DNA of 42,558 nt. Source: Phallusia fumigata (taxonomy: Eukaryota; Chordata; Ascidiacea; Phlebobranchia; Ascidiidae). Shown here piece after piece: positions 22,510-35,000 of the stretch. Numbering within the stretch: the stretch's first letter is position 1; each line of letters begins with the position of its first letter. The stretch is from the NCBI GenBank assembly GCA_008931825.1, contig QXVZ01017653.1, positions 1 to 42,558 on the forward strand, read 5' to 3'. The translations under genes and the position numbers were made by a program. Under the pieces are notes generated by a model. That model made no database searches and was not told the DNA's origin. It worked only from the letters and a program-made list of their open reading frames with translations.

Positions 22510-25500
22510 ATGTCGCATTCGTCGTCATTCGCTTGCATGAGACCCTTAAAGCTGGCAATATTTGGAACTAAAGGTGTCGGAAAAACAAGTTTAGCGTTAC
22601 AATATTTGACTGAACACCACATCGACCCGTAAGTTTTGCTAATGTATTTACCACATAGACACGTACTGTTTGTTATTGGTGGTTTGTTGTTAATACTTGT
22701 ACACACACGAAGTGTAATAATCGATTCAAAAAACTTGTGTTTACCCAAATCGCGAGTTTAACAGTGAATCATGTACTGTCAGCATATTTCGTTTTAACTT
22801 ATGTTTTTGAAAAATTGCACTCGTTTGTGTTTCAGTACACCAACTACAATTGAGGATATTTACAGAAAAGACGTGGATATTTCAATTGTTAATCAGGAAA
22901 CGGCAAAAATATTTTTTAGCAAATGGAGAAAAGATTCAAACAAACCTGGTGACGAAAAGGTAATTTTCCATTTGTGTGTTAGTGTGGAAAATCAATCAAA
23001 ACTTCGTCATTTTCCTAAGCGGTGGCATAAGCAAGTAAATATTTCTGTTTGATGTTTTACGTCACAAGAGGACATTGCTAAAGGGTGAAATCACTCTGTG
23101 TTTTGCGTTGTTTTGCACAACACGTTCATATTTATACGTTAAAACGTTAATATTGACAGACGTGTGCTGTTTTCCCTCTTTTATACTGAAAAACTGTATA
23201 TACCCAATCCTTCGTTTTTAAAGAGTGATTTAACGAAAGGCACCAACTTCACACACTTACCGTTAGGATATTTTTATTATGGCCTGTACAGTATAAATTA
23301 CACGCTAAACCGCTGTACAGAAAAGGAAAAAGAGCGAAACTTCATTGTATGAAGCGGGAAGAATTCCAGAAAGCGCTAGTTTAAAGTTCTCTTTGGAAAT
23401 AACCGACACATCAGGGTAAGTGGCGAAAATAGGCTATACACTAGTGGTTTCGCAAACCTTTTGTGTACTATGCGCTACACAATATCCCCACCCCCTACCA
23501 TAGGTGTTTATAGGCCTTAAAACCAATTGTCGTTGAGGTGCTGCCAAATCCACGATAACATGTTTGAAGCTGGTTAGACAGGCGTTTTCGGCAGTGCTTG
23601 TATGAAATGCGACACGGGTATAAATATACACCGTCAATGCACAAAAAAGGAATGTCGTTTTGCGGGCACTCCAATTAAAATCCGCACCTCTCCGCGGGGC
23701 TCACAATTTCTGTTCGCGGGCCGCATGTTGCTCACCCCCGCTCTGAATCGTTTTACCCGTATTCAGGAAGTATATTACTTCCTTAAAGTCCCTTAATGGT
23801 GTGTTTCTGGTAGGTATAGAACAAAAAATAAATGAACAAAAATTAGCTGGTAAAACGTCGCTTATGCATTGTTACTGTGGTACTGTATTCTTGTTTAAGT
23901 TGACTTACTAATATTCGACATGTGTATGTCATTGCGCTGGTTATTTCCTGTTAATCACGAAGAAGGCAAATGTTTGTGCGTTTCATACAAGTGTTACGTT
24001 AACTGCTTTGAAAGCGGTCGTTAGACCCTACCTTACTTTGTCTTTTGTAACTTGTCAATTACTTTTGTCTTTTGCCTACTGCAATGAGGCAGGTAGCTCG
24101 ACGGTGGACTCTTTGTGAGCATAACGCATTCAGGCGTTGCTCCGCCCCCCGAGGATAAAAATGAAACAAACAAAATGATAATGCAGCTTAAGCATTTTTT
24201 GGCATTCAATTTTTGCTTCAAGTGACTTAAGCTGTACGTTTTTTGCCGTAGGCATTTCCTTTACTGTACAATCTACTTGTAGGTTCTGCTCAACACCCAA
24301 AGAAAAACCTTCGAGGTCAAGCTTTCTGGAGAGATTTGTGTTACCACCCCGCACACGATATCGATTGCCTGCACGGGATGTAAGGTAATAAGCAGTGTCG
24401 TCGGTTCTGGTGCGGTTTCGGTGTCCTATTATTGACCGGAAAAGAAACTTGCGGCATTGAGCCAACTTTTAGTGGAATGCAAGAAAGGCAGCAGCACACG
24501 GTTGACTCATTTTGATCATAACCAAGTCCAGTACTTCCGCCTATACCAAGGACGAAAATGAAAAGCGAACAAAACGAACCTATGCTTTTGTAGCAACTTA
24601 ATTACCATTACATATAATAACATTTTCCTAATCCTGTAAATACTGCCTTTGCCCTTTAAATTTCAGTTCTACTTAAACAGTAAAACTGCTTTTTTAGGAT
24701 TGATTCGAGATCAAGATGTAACAGCGCGTGTTCAGTTGGCAGCCTTAGTTTGATGGCTCGTCATGATGCGTGTTTGAGAGAGTGCGACGGTCTTGTGCTG
24801 GTGTTTAACGTCCTTGACTCCGAATCGCTCACCGCAATACGAGAAATTCGAGACCGTTTCGTAAATCTTCACGTAGAAGAAAGCAGTTCTGCAGAACGTC
24901 GAAAGTCTTTCCTGCGAAAATGTTGTTGTTATTGTTGCTCCTCACGAAACGAAATTTCGACAAATGGAAAAGATGTTCCGCCAGTGTTCGTGGTCGGCAC
25001 ACACTCGGTAAGTTTCTACGGAAAAAAATATTAAATTTTTGTTTGCAAATAAAAAATCAGACCTACAAAAAAATCAATGCCTATTAATTAGTAATGTTAA
25101 ACACATTGGCGCCAGTAAATTACATTTTATGGACTTTTATGCCACTTTGGGCGCCACATCAGTCAAACAAAAGACGCCACTAGAATATTGTTGTTTGTGG
25201 TAGCCTATTAAATCGCGGTGTCAAAATAAGGACTTATTAAACAAAGGCACCACCATACAAGTTAGTGACGTAAACGAGTCGTCAGGTTAAATCATTTACC
25301 CAGCGAGTCCCAGACCGAGTCTTTGTGCTTGGTAACTCGAGTGAAGTCGGGTCTTTGGGGCGGAAGGATTCGAGTGCGGTCCAAGTCATTGCAACAAAAT
25401 TTAGTGCTTCACCACTTAGCAACTTAATACGCGTGGCCTTTCAAAAATACCACGGAAAAAATAAGTCGATGCCGTTCGCAATACAGTGGTTTATTTGCTT

Positions 25501-25821
25501 GTTTTACAGGACCAGAGAAACCTCCAAATGGCACATGAGAAGCCGTCCCGTTTGTACAACGTTAACTTTTCGCGAGATCGAACAATGCTTAATGCCAGGC
25601 GCAAGGAAAAGCAGGAGAACCACGCCAACAAATCCCACATCGTATTTCCTCACGATGTTTATGAAATTATTAACGGTTGGGCCGAATGCGCGGGCTTCGC
25701 CGAAATTACTTCTCGTGATCACTCAATGGTTCGGCAGATTTTTGAGCAACTATCGCTTGCGATCGTGACGTCGTTACCCTTGTCTGTCTGGGAAGAATCG
25801 CAAACTGTTGGCCATCTGTGA
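22510..25821 (+). CDS. Divergent Ras-like small GTPase with two insertions and no CaaX box
   Basis: Exons: 22510-22628, 22836-22959, 23321-23415, 24698-25007, 25510-25821, closing in phase to about 319 residues (310 if the second ATG at 22537 is used). G1 P-loop is GTKGVGKTS; switch I is TPTTIEDIYRKD; G3 is DTSG instead of DTAG; G4 is GTHSD in place of NKxD, split by the last intron; G5 is a weak AEITSRD. The IED..RK and DTSG pattern resembles the RASD/Ras-dva branch of Ras proteins, but similarity is low elsewhere. Between switch I and G3 lies an extra segment of about 40 residues containing KRKKSE. Before the G4 strand is a second insertion with a cysteine cluster, KCCCYCCSS. The C-terminus (SQTVGHL) lacks a prenylation motif. 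A regulatory GTPase role is inferred; loss of the G4 Asn and Lys may weaken guanine specificity. Confidence 0.85.
23441..23744. mobile_element. hAT-like non-autonomous element in a Ras-like gene intron
   Basis: The left edge ctagtggtttcgcaaacctt and the right edge gcgggccgcatgttgctcac followed by ccccgctctg are typical hAT-style termini (the right end inverts to a CAGAG..GGGTGAGCAAC start). It begins about 25 bases after exon 23321-23415 and has no coding capacity. Confidence 0.55.
24079..24560. repeat. Possible tRNA-derived short interspersed repeat, two related blocks
   Basis: The phrase actgcaatgaggcaggtagc followed by tcgacggtggactc (from 24079) resembles a pol III A box (TAGCTCnnnGGT). 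A weaker copy, ggcagcagcacacggttgac, follows near 24488, and a third, actgcaatgaagcaggtagc, occurs near 14104. Both blocks here are followed by ga(t/c)aaaaatgaaa-type sequence. I see no convincing B box. It lies in the intron before exon 24698-25007. Confidence 0.35.
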
Positions 25822-27159
25822 TCCCAAAACAAAAATTGTACGTACGTGTGCCGTTTTTGTGATCATTAACTTACGTTTTCCTTACTTTAAGGTTTCATCA
25901 ACGACCACTTTTCTCAATGAGTATAACAATGCCCAATTTTCTATATGTGTAGAAACGAGTAGCCGAAAGATACTTTTAAAGTTTGACCTTGGCTATGATC
26001 TGACGGGTTTTGTTGTAAATTGTACGAACAGTTTTGTATTGTTTTTGCCTCACTAAAATTCACGTAGCCTATGTGGTTTGTGTATTTAAAATGCATCTTG
26101 CTTATTTTTTGTCGTATTTTTTAAAAATGTTCAATTGTCGGTTATCTTTTTCCAATAAAATTTCTGTACTTTTTTTTGCGGAAACAAAACTTCATTAGCT
26201 GCCATTTTCTATGTAAAAAGTAGTACGATTTTTAAAATAATGTAACACAAAATAGAGTGCAAAGGCTGCATGCTGGAAGTTTTCACAAGCGCAGACTCTC
26301 CTGCGGTGAATTTGGTCCTCGTCTGGATACTTTGCAGTTCTGCTTCTAAACTTTGAATTGTATCCCGGCGTGCGAAGCCCTACTATCCAATGGAGATCAT
26401 GCTAAAAAAACAGAAACTTACTACGTACGTGTCATGCAGAAACAATTTAACCACCGTAAATTGTTTTTTAAATTTAACAGTTACTGAGAATTATACAAAA
26501 AGCTAGAAACATTTGACCCTAACAATAAAATCCCAACACCATTTAACACACGGTGGCTGTGGAGAGTAAACTTGTTGTCAGTTCCGATTACGGCTGCTTT
26601 GAGTCTATTATTTACGTCAGGTGATGACAATAACGAGGAGTTTTGTGCCAAAGAGTTAAGTTGTTAAAGTTTCGAAGAAACTGGAACCTGAAGTCTTATT
26701 AAATAGAAAGAGTACTTATAAACTGATACGGAATTTTGTTGAAGTCTAAACAGGAAAAAGGGACTTATCGAGGTACTAAAGTTGCTTGATGTTTAAAAAA
26801 CGAAAAGGAATTGATATGCAAAGTTAAAACTTTTGGTTCCAAAAGTTATTTTGGTTACAAAAATAGTTAATTTTAGTTTTCAGCAGAATAATTTAGGCTA
26901 GCTTGCATGTAGTTGAAATTGTTGAAACCTAACTGTCTGGCTTTTGCTAGCCCGTATGAATACTTACCTGTTCATTGTGTAATTGTAAAGTAATTGTATC
27001 TTTTTAAATTCCCAGGTTTCAGTAATACAAACAGACATCAAATCAAATTTTAATTTGTGCAAGAGTGAAGGCTGTTTTTTCTGTTGAAAGATTTGTTTTC
27101 TGTGTGTTCTGTTTTTTTGACAATATCAGTGGGCATTGGATAAGGATTATTCAAAATTT
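25822..27159. other. Intergenic region between the Ras-like gene and syndecan
   Basis: About 1.3 kb. The first 340 bases are probably the Ras-like 3' UTR, ending near AATAAA at 26154-26159. The rest should hold the syndecan promoter and 5' UTR; no motif or further gene was recognised. Confidence 0.5.
26154..26159 (+). terminator. Polyadenylation signal of the Ras-like gene
   Basis: AATAAA about 330 bases after the stop codon at 25819-25821, in an AT-rich context, the first canonical match downstream. Confidence 0.55.
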
Positions 27160-29010
27160 ATGATGCGGAGAAGTTTCTTCCTGATTGGATTGATTTTGGT
27201 TATTGCCTCATCCCAGGTAAATTTGGTAAGAGACTAGACATGGGTAAAATTTATTACTTCAGTTTTTATTATCATGGAATGCAATATAATGGGCTTGTCA
27301 TCGTGAAAACCAGGTAATTTTGCTGTGACTAACTTATACCCATCTGGCTTCTTATTTTTAAAGTAAGCCTAAACTAAACAGAAACACTGTGTGATACTTG
27401 AACTATGTGGTGAAGAAAATGTTGAATACCCATTTTTTTCCAAAAACAGTTTTTTCATTAAAAACATTTTCTACCATTTTGCAGGTCCAGTGTGGAGAGG
27501 ACAATTGGGAATATGAGGTGGAAGGCTCTGCCTCGGTTCCAGGGGATGATGAAGACATGATGGATGGGTCAGGTTCAGGTATTTTAGACAGAAACTTGAT
27601 TAAATTTCCATTTGACTGTGGCTTGTTGCATAATTATTAGTAATTGGTATGGGTGTTTGTTACTTTGTATCAACAAGGTTCTTCAATTACTTTTGATGGA
27701 AAATATGATGATGAAATGATTCTGTTCACTAACCTCAGTAATTCTTCTTCCACAACTTACACTTTTGTCCCAACAACAGAAATAACTATGCTAAAAGGTT
27801 TCTGCCTGACTGTGAAAAATGTTTTTTGTGTTTGATGGAATGGGATTGTGATTTTACAGCATGTCTTTCTTGTTGTTTTATAAAATAGGCATTTTTGCCG
27901 TGCTGTTATTTCACCAATTGTTGATTGGTTCATCAGCAAAAACTCCATATTTGCTGATGACTGGGCAGATAAATGGAGTATTGTTGTGACAGCAATTCCC
28001 CACTCCAAATAGCTATTACTTGCAAATAACAGGATGTAAACATAGATTGATAGCAATACAATCACTATTGATTGGCACTGTACTGTTAAATGTGTGTTGT
28101 AAAAACCAGCATTATATAGTCCGTGTAAAGACTGCAGGGAAAGGGTGATTTGTATCGTGGTTTTGTCCCATTATACATTTTTGTGCATGATTTTTGATTT
28201 GCATGATGGAACACGTTTTTGCAAGAAAATGTCACAGTTCGTTTATTAAAGTCATGTTCATAAGTTTGTTTGTTTTTATATTTTTTAATCAAATTTCTCC
28301 ATATTTGTGGTAAAGAAAACCTGACTTGTTTACTGTATCTGTTAATGTTTTTAGGAGACACTGAAACTGAAAATGACCGCACTAAACTTAGAGGAATCTT
28401 TCCGGAGGTAAATTGACAGATATGTTTTCTAAACATAAATTTGATACATGTAGTTTGCACACATGGGTTTTCTTTATGTGTAGAACGAACCAGAAGTAGA
28501 TGGAGGTACATCAACAACTATTGCCACAACCACTGAAATACAGGTTGGTTTTTGTAACACACTTTTATTTATTGTCATTGCCAGAGTTTGATCGGCAAGT
28601 GGCAAATGTGTCTGCTTTGCTTTGTTTTGTGACTTTTGTGTTTCTTACAGACTAGTGAGACAAACGATGAGGAGATTATAGTAGAAGAAGATGATTTTGA
28701 TGTTAAAGACCCAACAGCTGTAAATTCTGCATCCATATTCCAAAGTACTCATTTTGTGATTGGTAAGTCTGGACTGTCAGGATTGTTTTTTTTTCTTCAT
28801 TTTTATCATTTAAATATCAACACAAATCTTTTTTTTTTAGCCCTGATTGTTGGTGGATGTGTTGGATTACTGTTTGCAATCTGCGTCATAATGTTACTGG
28901 CATACAGAATGAGAAAGAAAGATGAGGGTAGCTATGCTCTTGATGAGCAAAAGAAACCAGCCTCACCCTCCGCATATCAGTATACTCAAGGCCAGGAATA
29001 TTATGCTTAA
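27160..29010 (+). CDS. SDC: Syndecan, transmembrane heparan-sulfate proteoglycan, complete
   Basis: Seven exons, 27160-27216, 27485-27578, 27678-27797, 28355-28407, 28484-28543, 28651-28762 and 28841-29010, closing in phase to 221 residues. Exon 1 is a signal peptide ([19 protein letters not shown]). Exon 2 carries acidic residues followed by DGSGSG, a glycosaminoglycan attachment site of the heparan-sulfate type, plus EGSAS. The middle exons encode a Thr/Ser-rich, acidic ectodomain. Exon 7 holds the membrane helix ([19 protein letters not shown]) and the signature cytoplasmic tail: C1 region [10 protein letters not shown], variable region, and C2 region ending EYYA, which corresponds to the PDZ-binding EFYA of vertebrate syndecans. 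Syndecans act as co-receptors for growth factors and matrix at the cell surface. The ectodomain is shorter than most vertebrate ones. Confidence 0.97.
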
Positions 29011-30336
29011 CTGATCAGAACCATTTGCGTGCCAAGTGCTGTTGTGTAAATATTGAAAAGATCTTCATACCCTGATCACCTACCTATAAAAGTGCATGGA
29101 AATGCTACATGGAACATTATTTGTTTCTCAATTGTGGACATTCAGCCAACCTAAACTGCACTGTATTTTTGGCATACCCAGGTCTATGAGCAACATATCC
29201 TATAGCATTAAGCTCATCCTGATGATAATTATAGGGTTGATCTTTTAAGAATGTAACACTTGATGCCAGTCTATTTTTATTCTTGTTGCAGTAGGAAAAG
29301 GGAAATGGTTTTAGAGCACTCTTCTGTAAATCCTTCAAGTTAATTTTGTTGATTGTCCGTCAACTCTTTATGAAGCAATTGAAGTTAAAACAATTTTCAA
29401 AACTTTTCGTAGCTAGTTTGTTTCTGGAATTGAATTGTGTGCTGATGTTACTTGTTGCTTACTATACATTGAACTCGATTAACAGTCTTTCCTTCTTTGG
29501 TGCTATGACATGATTTTTAAATAGTTGGTAAATTTTTTCCAGTGCTTAAAGATTTCTTACCTTCTGTCTCATAAAATTGCACAGGTTTTAACACATTCAA
29601 GGTACCACAACCATTTACATCCAAAAATAAATGTAAAACTACTACCACTGCCCCATGTACAGCCATTGAACTTTGGTACAGTTGTACTGGAAAATGTTGG
29701 TAAATACTTACGAGTGTCTCAACAGAGGAACTTAGATGTGGTAGTGTTTTTTCTGAGTGACTTTTTGTCACATACTTTTTTGTCTTGTTTTTCTATTTTG
29801 TGTTTTGTGTAAGTATTTTATCACATAAAATTTTGTATCTTAAAGTCCAGGTAACAAGTCCCCTGATGGATTTGACCATCTAGTTTAGTGTGTAATCTCA
29901 AACAGTCACAACAAGATTTGTATTATTAACAAGGCCTTCATGAATTTTCATTCTCTTGGGTATGTACAGGCAGCAAATGCTTGTCAGTTTTAAAATGTTG
30001 CAAATGCCTCGTAATATTCTATTGCTGAACCAAAACCTCAACACAATGCACCAAAATCATTGGGATAATGATAAACAACTTGTGTCATTTACAAGGTGTT
30101 TAGGGTACGGCTTGCCAGCATTTACCATGTTATGGTACTGTACAAGCATTGTCGCTTTCTGTTGTGCGCTATCTGGAATATTCATGTTTGAAGTATCTTA
30201 TAGCGCTATTGTACAAATACATTTTCTACACCACTGTAATGCTTCACTTTATCAGAGGCTAGTTGGTTGGTTTTGGACACATGGAAATGTTTTCGATTTT
30301 CTTAATTCTGTGGTATGACATGAACCTGAATTTAGT
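29011..30336. other. Syndecan 3' UTR and intergenic sequence
   Basis: AT-rich with only short ORFs of no recognisable content. A canonical AATAAA occurs at 29626-29631 and could end the syndecan transcript with a 3' UTR of ~0.6 kb. No repeat ends were noticed. Confidence 0.5.
29626..29631 (+). terminator. Candidate polyadenylation signal of syndecan
   Basis: AATAAA about 615 bases after the stop codon. It is a plausible match, but earlier non-canonical signals cannot be excluded. Confidence 0.4.
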
Positions 30337-31740
30337 AAGCCAACTGGTTGTTCGGCCTGCATCGTCTCGAAATCTGTAATTGTGGGTACGTTGGTTTCCA
30401 GGCGATGTAATCAAGATTGTTTGAGTGGGAGTGCGTGACGCGCTGTCGTGTATTTCTCGAGATTATACCTTCAAATCCAACCCACAGTGCCTGCCGCCGT
30501 GGCAGTTTGCGCAGCGTTTCAATGACGGGAATTTAATACCTTCTCTTCAAACTCCCAGCCATGATTTGAAGGAATTTGTACGCTCCAGCGATTTTGCCTT
30601 ACCTTCGCCCGTTTTGTTCCGCCCCAAGGACTGTTCTGCGCCTTTCTGTCAGCCCTTCTCTCTTTGCTTAGAGCGCTGGCGAGAACCTGTTGAAAACAAA
30701 CCCTTTCGCAGGCGGGTACCGATTGTCGGGGCTCGCTGTGCCAGTAAACACAGCTCACGAACAAAGTTCAACAGTGGTCGTCTCCCGTATGCGCGCAACC
30801 AACACCAGTGTAACAATGAGCTGTGTGGCTTATTTGTGAGATTGTAAAATGGTTTATCCCTTTGTTTTGCCTCACCATCTCTGTAACGCCTCAGCCTCGC
30901 CAGAGTGTCTGGTTGTTGGAAAAGCTCTTCAGCGTAAGAACCTAATACGCCCGGAGCGGTGTCGAGCAAGTTCACTGAGGCAAAGGGCTAGCCTTGCTAG
31001 TTACCAGCATCCGCCGTCAAACTGTGTCTGTTGCGTTGTTGTCTAATAACTCGCGTTTTGTTAAAGCCACGAAACAAAATTCGGACACAAAAACTGTGTG
31101 TTGTGATTAATTGCTCAAACGCTGTACGCTTTTTAAATGTGACACCTCAACCCCCGTGAGGTTACTGCGCGCGGCGCCAACCAAATTCGCACGTTATCAA
31201 TATTTGCTTTGCCAAAATCTTTCTCTAAAACCGAGCTCAAGACACTCGGTTTCGAGTTTTACTACCGAAAGGTCATTTATCCCAAACCCACTGGTGGGTG
31301 TCGTTTCAGGTAGCGTCCCACAATTAGCCAGTGATGACGTACTTCTTACGACTGATGGTTTCATTGTGACGTGTTGTTTGTACGCAACGCAAGTATCAGC
31401 GAAAAAATCGCAAGGTTTCCTTTTTGTCTGTAGGCGAAAGTGCAATTCTCCCTTCCGACGTGGCGGAATATTTCACAGTACCGAGGTGCGATTTTCCCAA
31501 TGTAAAGAAGCTAGGGGCAGCCCTTTGCCTTTTTCCCGCTACTGTGGTGTGGTGGTGGACTCTGGGGGTGTGAATCGCAGAGGATTAGTCATACGGCAAC
31601 GACGCTGTTACTCATTGAAGAAATTTCATTTTCAAAATGAACGACCGCTGCTTCCTGCCCAGAAACCAACCGTGGAGCCGTTTCACTCGGAATGCGTTGT
31701 TTCCCTCCCACGTTCGTGAGGAATTGAAACCGAATTGGCG
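30337..31740. other. CpG-rich block with unassigned ORFs on both strands
   Basis: This 1.4-kb stretch is visibly richer in G+C and CpG than its surroundings (gcgtgacgcgctgtcgtg, ttcgcaggcgggtaccgatt). It contains plus-strand ORFs of 140 codons (30425-30847) and 202 codons (31111-31719) and a minus-strand ORF of 108 codons (30649-30975). None shows a family motif, signal peptide or repeat, and splice sites do not link them. It could be an unmethylated regulatory island, an unrecognised mobile element or a decayed gene. Syndecan and the long minus-strand gene both end towards it, so it is not an obvious promoter of either. Confidence 0.4.
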
Positions 31741-32087
31741 TTACGTAATTGTTTTCATTTTTATGTAAATGCCCGTGGGCCGAATGACGCGACGATAACT
31801 CTCCTTTCTGCGGCGTGATTGTTTAAACCACCTGTCGACACTAAGTCTGAAATTTTTGTTTATATTTCAGTAAAAATGCGGTGTCAGTTTACATGTTCGC
31901 GGGGGTACAGTGGTTTTGCAGAAAACAAACTAAGTGCTGTGGTGAATCAAAATCACGAACAATAGTAACAACATTTCTCATCTACAACGAGCCTTCAACG
32001 ATAAGCTTCCAAGTGAATCGGCATTTTATCATCATCTTTAACTGACAGGCAATTGAGCAATGAAGCTACAGTTCATCGACCGACAGC

Positions 32088-35000
32088 TCAAGAAGCCAGC
32101 ATCAGCGGATTAGCAACGATTTTTTCATGAATGTCGACGAATAAGGGGACATATGTCACGAAATCAAGAATGTCTAGGCTGCCATCTCCGCCGCGGGATA
32201 GTTTTTGGATAATCTGTACAAACAAATACCATTTTGGTTGGTCAACCTGGAAAACACGCGCGACGAAGATTCCAAAATTACCCGTTGCCTTTGCGAACCC
32301 GAGATTCCGACCGCGGCCAGGTCCAAGTTGACTATGTCGAAATTAGGTCCCAACAAACTGGCGTAATGATCCTGGGGAATTTATGTTGTAATTAACTAGT
32401 TGTGAGGCAATACATGAGGGGGTTTAACTTACTTTGCAGGCTTTCATCTTCTCGTGTAGGGAACGACTGAAACGATGCAGGTTTCGTTTCTCGTGTAAAG
32501 CAGCGATCACGCAAAACACACGAAACGTTATTCCTTCGTCGATAGAAATTCCCTGAACAAGAAACAAAGGTTGTTTGTTCAAAGCCCTAAATCACGATTC
32601 TTAGTCCCAAAAAATAAACACAAGCAGGGAAAAGCGTTTAAGGGCTAAGAACCAGTGATCTGTATGCCTGGGGTTTTGGTTTTATTCCCAATGACATCAT
32701 GCAGACAAGCGATAGAGGAAGTCGTTCGCACATAATGCATCCTGTTCTTTGATAAGTGCATGTGTCGCCGCGAATTGGAGTGAAATCATGACTGATTAGG
32801 CGCAATTATTCGGCGGCCTTTTTTTCCTTGTACGCTGGGCGCAAAGAAAAAACAAGCCAGGCCAGTTAGCGCGAAGTTCGCTTTTTCGCCAAAGTCCTTT
32901 CGATGCCGCGTCATCTCAATTAGCCAGAGAAAGCCAAGTGGCGCAAAAAAGGCTCGAAGCACACAATACCTGGCTTTTGTTTTTACCTCGAGTATTTGCG
33001 AGTTGTCAACGAACTCCAGAGCTGGGTCAAGCTCAATCAAGGCTTGTCTCAGATCGCACTCGTCAATCGTCGGATCATCTGTGGGATGAAGTTCCTGCAG
33101 CGTGTGGTACAACCATAAAAGTGTGACATGTATGTATAATCCCTGTGTATGTTCCGAATGCTTGCCTAATTAGGTTTTCGCAATGATTATTTGTAACAAT
33201 GTTATTTAGGTACACGATGAACCCATGTTAGCCAAATTTGTTGACTGATATCATCGTTAGCTGAGTTTATGAGGGCCTTGCGCAATATATTGCCATTTAT
33301 TGTATTTACCCGGAATATGGCGCTCTGTTTTCGAGTGAACGGCGTCATTTCTTGTCTCTTCATGCACTTTGCCACCTCCTCGTTTTCGATTTGCTTCGCC
33401 AAGCGGTCACATAGTGCTGGGTGAAAAGAGAAAGACTGAGCTGTGACGCAGATGCGCGACGGAATTGTACAAATTTAGTCCGTAACGTAAGAGTTTAGGT
33501 CAATGCGTGGCACTGTGCGGTGACTCATGGCGTAAATACCGTGTAGGCTTCTTTGTCTTGACTTGAGACGCTTCACCTTGTCTCGCAGATGTACCAGCGT
33601 CACCTTGCGGTCGCGAACCTCCATCTGCGCTTCACACTGGAGGCGCATTTGTGGCGACAGCAGGGCCATAACTTCCTGGTCAGTAAAGCCTGGCCAAAAA
33701 CGAACAATTTATTATGGCCTAGAAGATCTTAAACCAAAACTTTCCCTCGTTTACCTGTATGCAGCTATTGTTAAAGAACACTGTTAAGCTCTCGTTGATA
33801 GACGATGGCAGTCTTGTTAATTTTATAAATTACAAAAACCTCTTCTTTAGTAAACATTTTTATTGTGTGTGACCAATGGTAGATGATCTTAACCCCCAAG
33901 GGGTTGGTTTTGCTCGTTTAGGAACTCTCCCTTAATACATTTTCCATCTATTCGCACTTATCGCAGGTTCAGTTGTAAGCAAGGTCCAAACATCCGTATC
34001 ATTTTTTTCAAAATTAATATCGTATGTTATTGCTACAGCACTCGACAACGATCCAAGTAGGTTTTTTAGCAAATGTGTCCACTTTTCTATTATAAGTAGC
34101 AACAATCAAATTACCTCCTGTTTCCTGCTCTGTTGACGTTGTTTGGCGCAAAGTTGGCGATTTTCCACCGAAAACTGATTTTTGACGTTTCAGTTTTAAT
34201 TTCTCTTTCCTTTCTCTTGCGGCATCTATGGCGTCAGCATATTTTCGCCTCGCCACACTTACTACCGTTCGGTTGACGTCACCTAAAACAGTTTTTTATG
34301 TTGAACTGAGAAGTTTCTTATTTAAACGGATGCTATTTTGGGAAACATTTGTAAAAAAGTAAAACAATTGTTTGTTTTTGCAAACATTTTTTTGTTTCCT
34401 TTCCTATAGACCACCTGCTAGCAAAAAATTAGAGCGTATTATACCAGTGGTTCCAACCTTTTTGTGGTCGCTTACGGTACCACTTGGAGGTAACACACTG
34501 TCCCCGCGTATTGTTTCTGAATCAAATCATATGTATGTAACGGAGAACGCAATTCAATTTAATGCACGATGGTCGCTTGAGTACCAGCACCTGCATTGCC
34601 GTCGCGTACCACCGGTTGGAGAACACTGGTATGCACCATTTTTTAGTCTCTCTAATGCCAAACCTTTAATGGTGATAATTTGCATTTGTATATCTTCGAT
34701 GTTGTCTTTAATTTTCTCGAGTACAAAGCGAGTTTTGCCAAGCTCAAACTTGGCCGAACCAGTTTTTGCGAATTCGTCAATTGGTGTTTCTAGAGGCAAC
34801 AATTATTGGATTTGTTATTATTGGATTAACTGCAAATATGCCTAAGGTGAAATCTGTTACCGTTTTCCTCGTTTTGGTGTTCGCGACTTTTAGCACGCTT
34901 TGAAGCCAACTTGTTCTCTCGATCTCTGATGCTTTTTACCAAAACGTACTTTTCAAAAATTCTCTTGTACAAAGGCACTCGATCCTCCCTACAATAGAAT

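Noticed and set aside
28086..28517. 143-codon minus-strand ORF across syndecan introns and two small exons
   Set aside because: It crosses well supported syndecan exons 28355-28407 and 28484-28543 and carries no recognisable domain.
30425..30847. 140-codon ORF as a real gene
   Set aside because: No motif, no splice partners, overlapping long frames on the other strand; kept only as part of the CpG-rich block.
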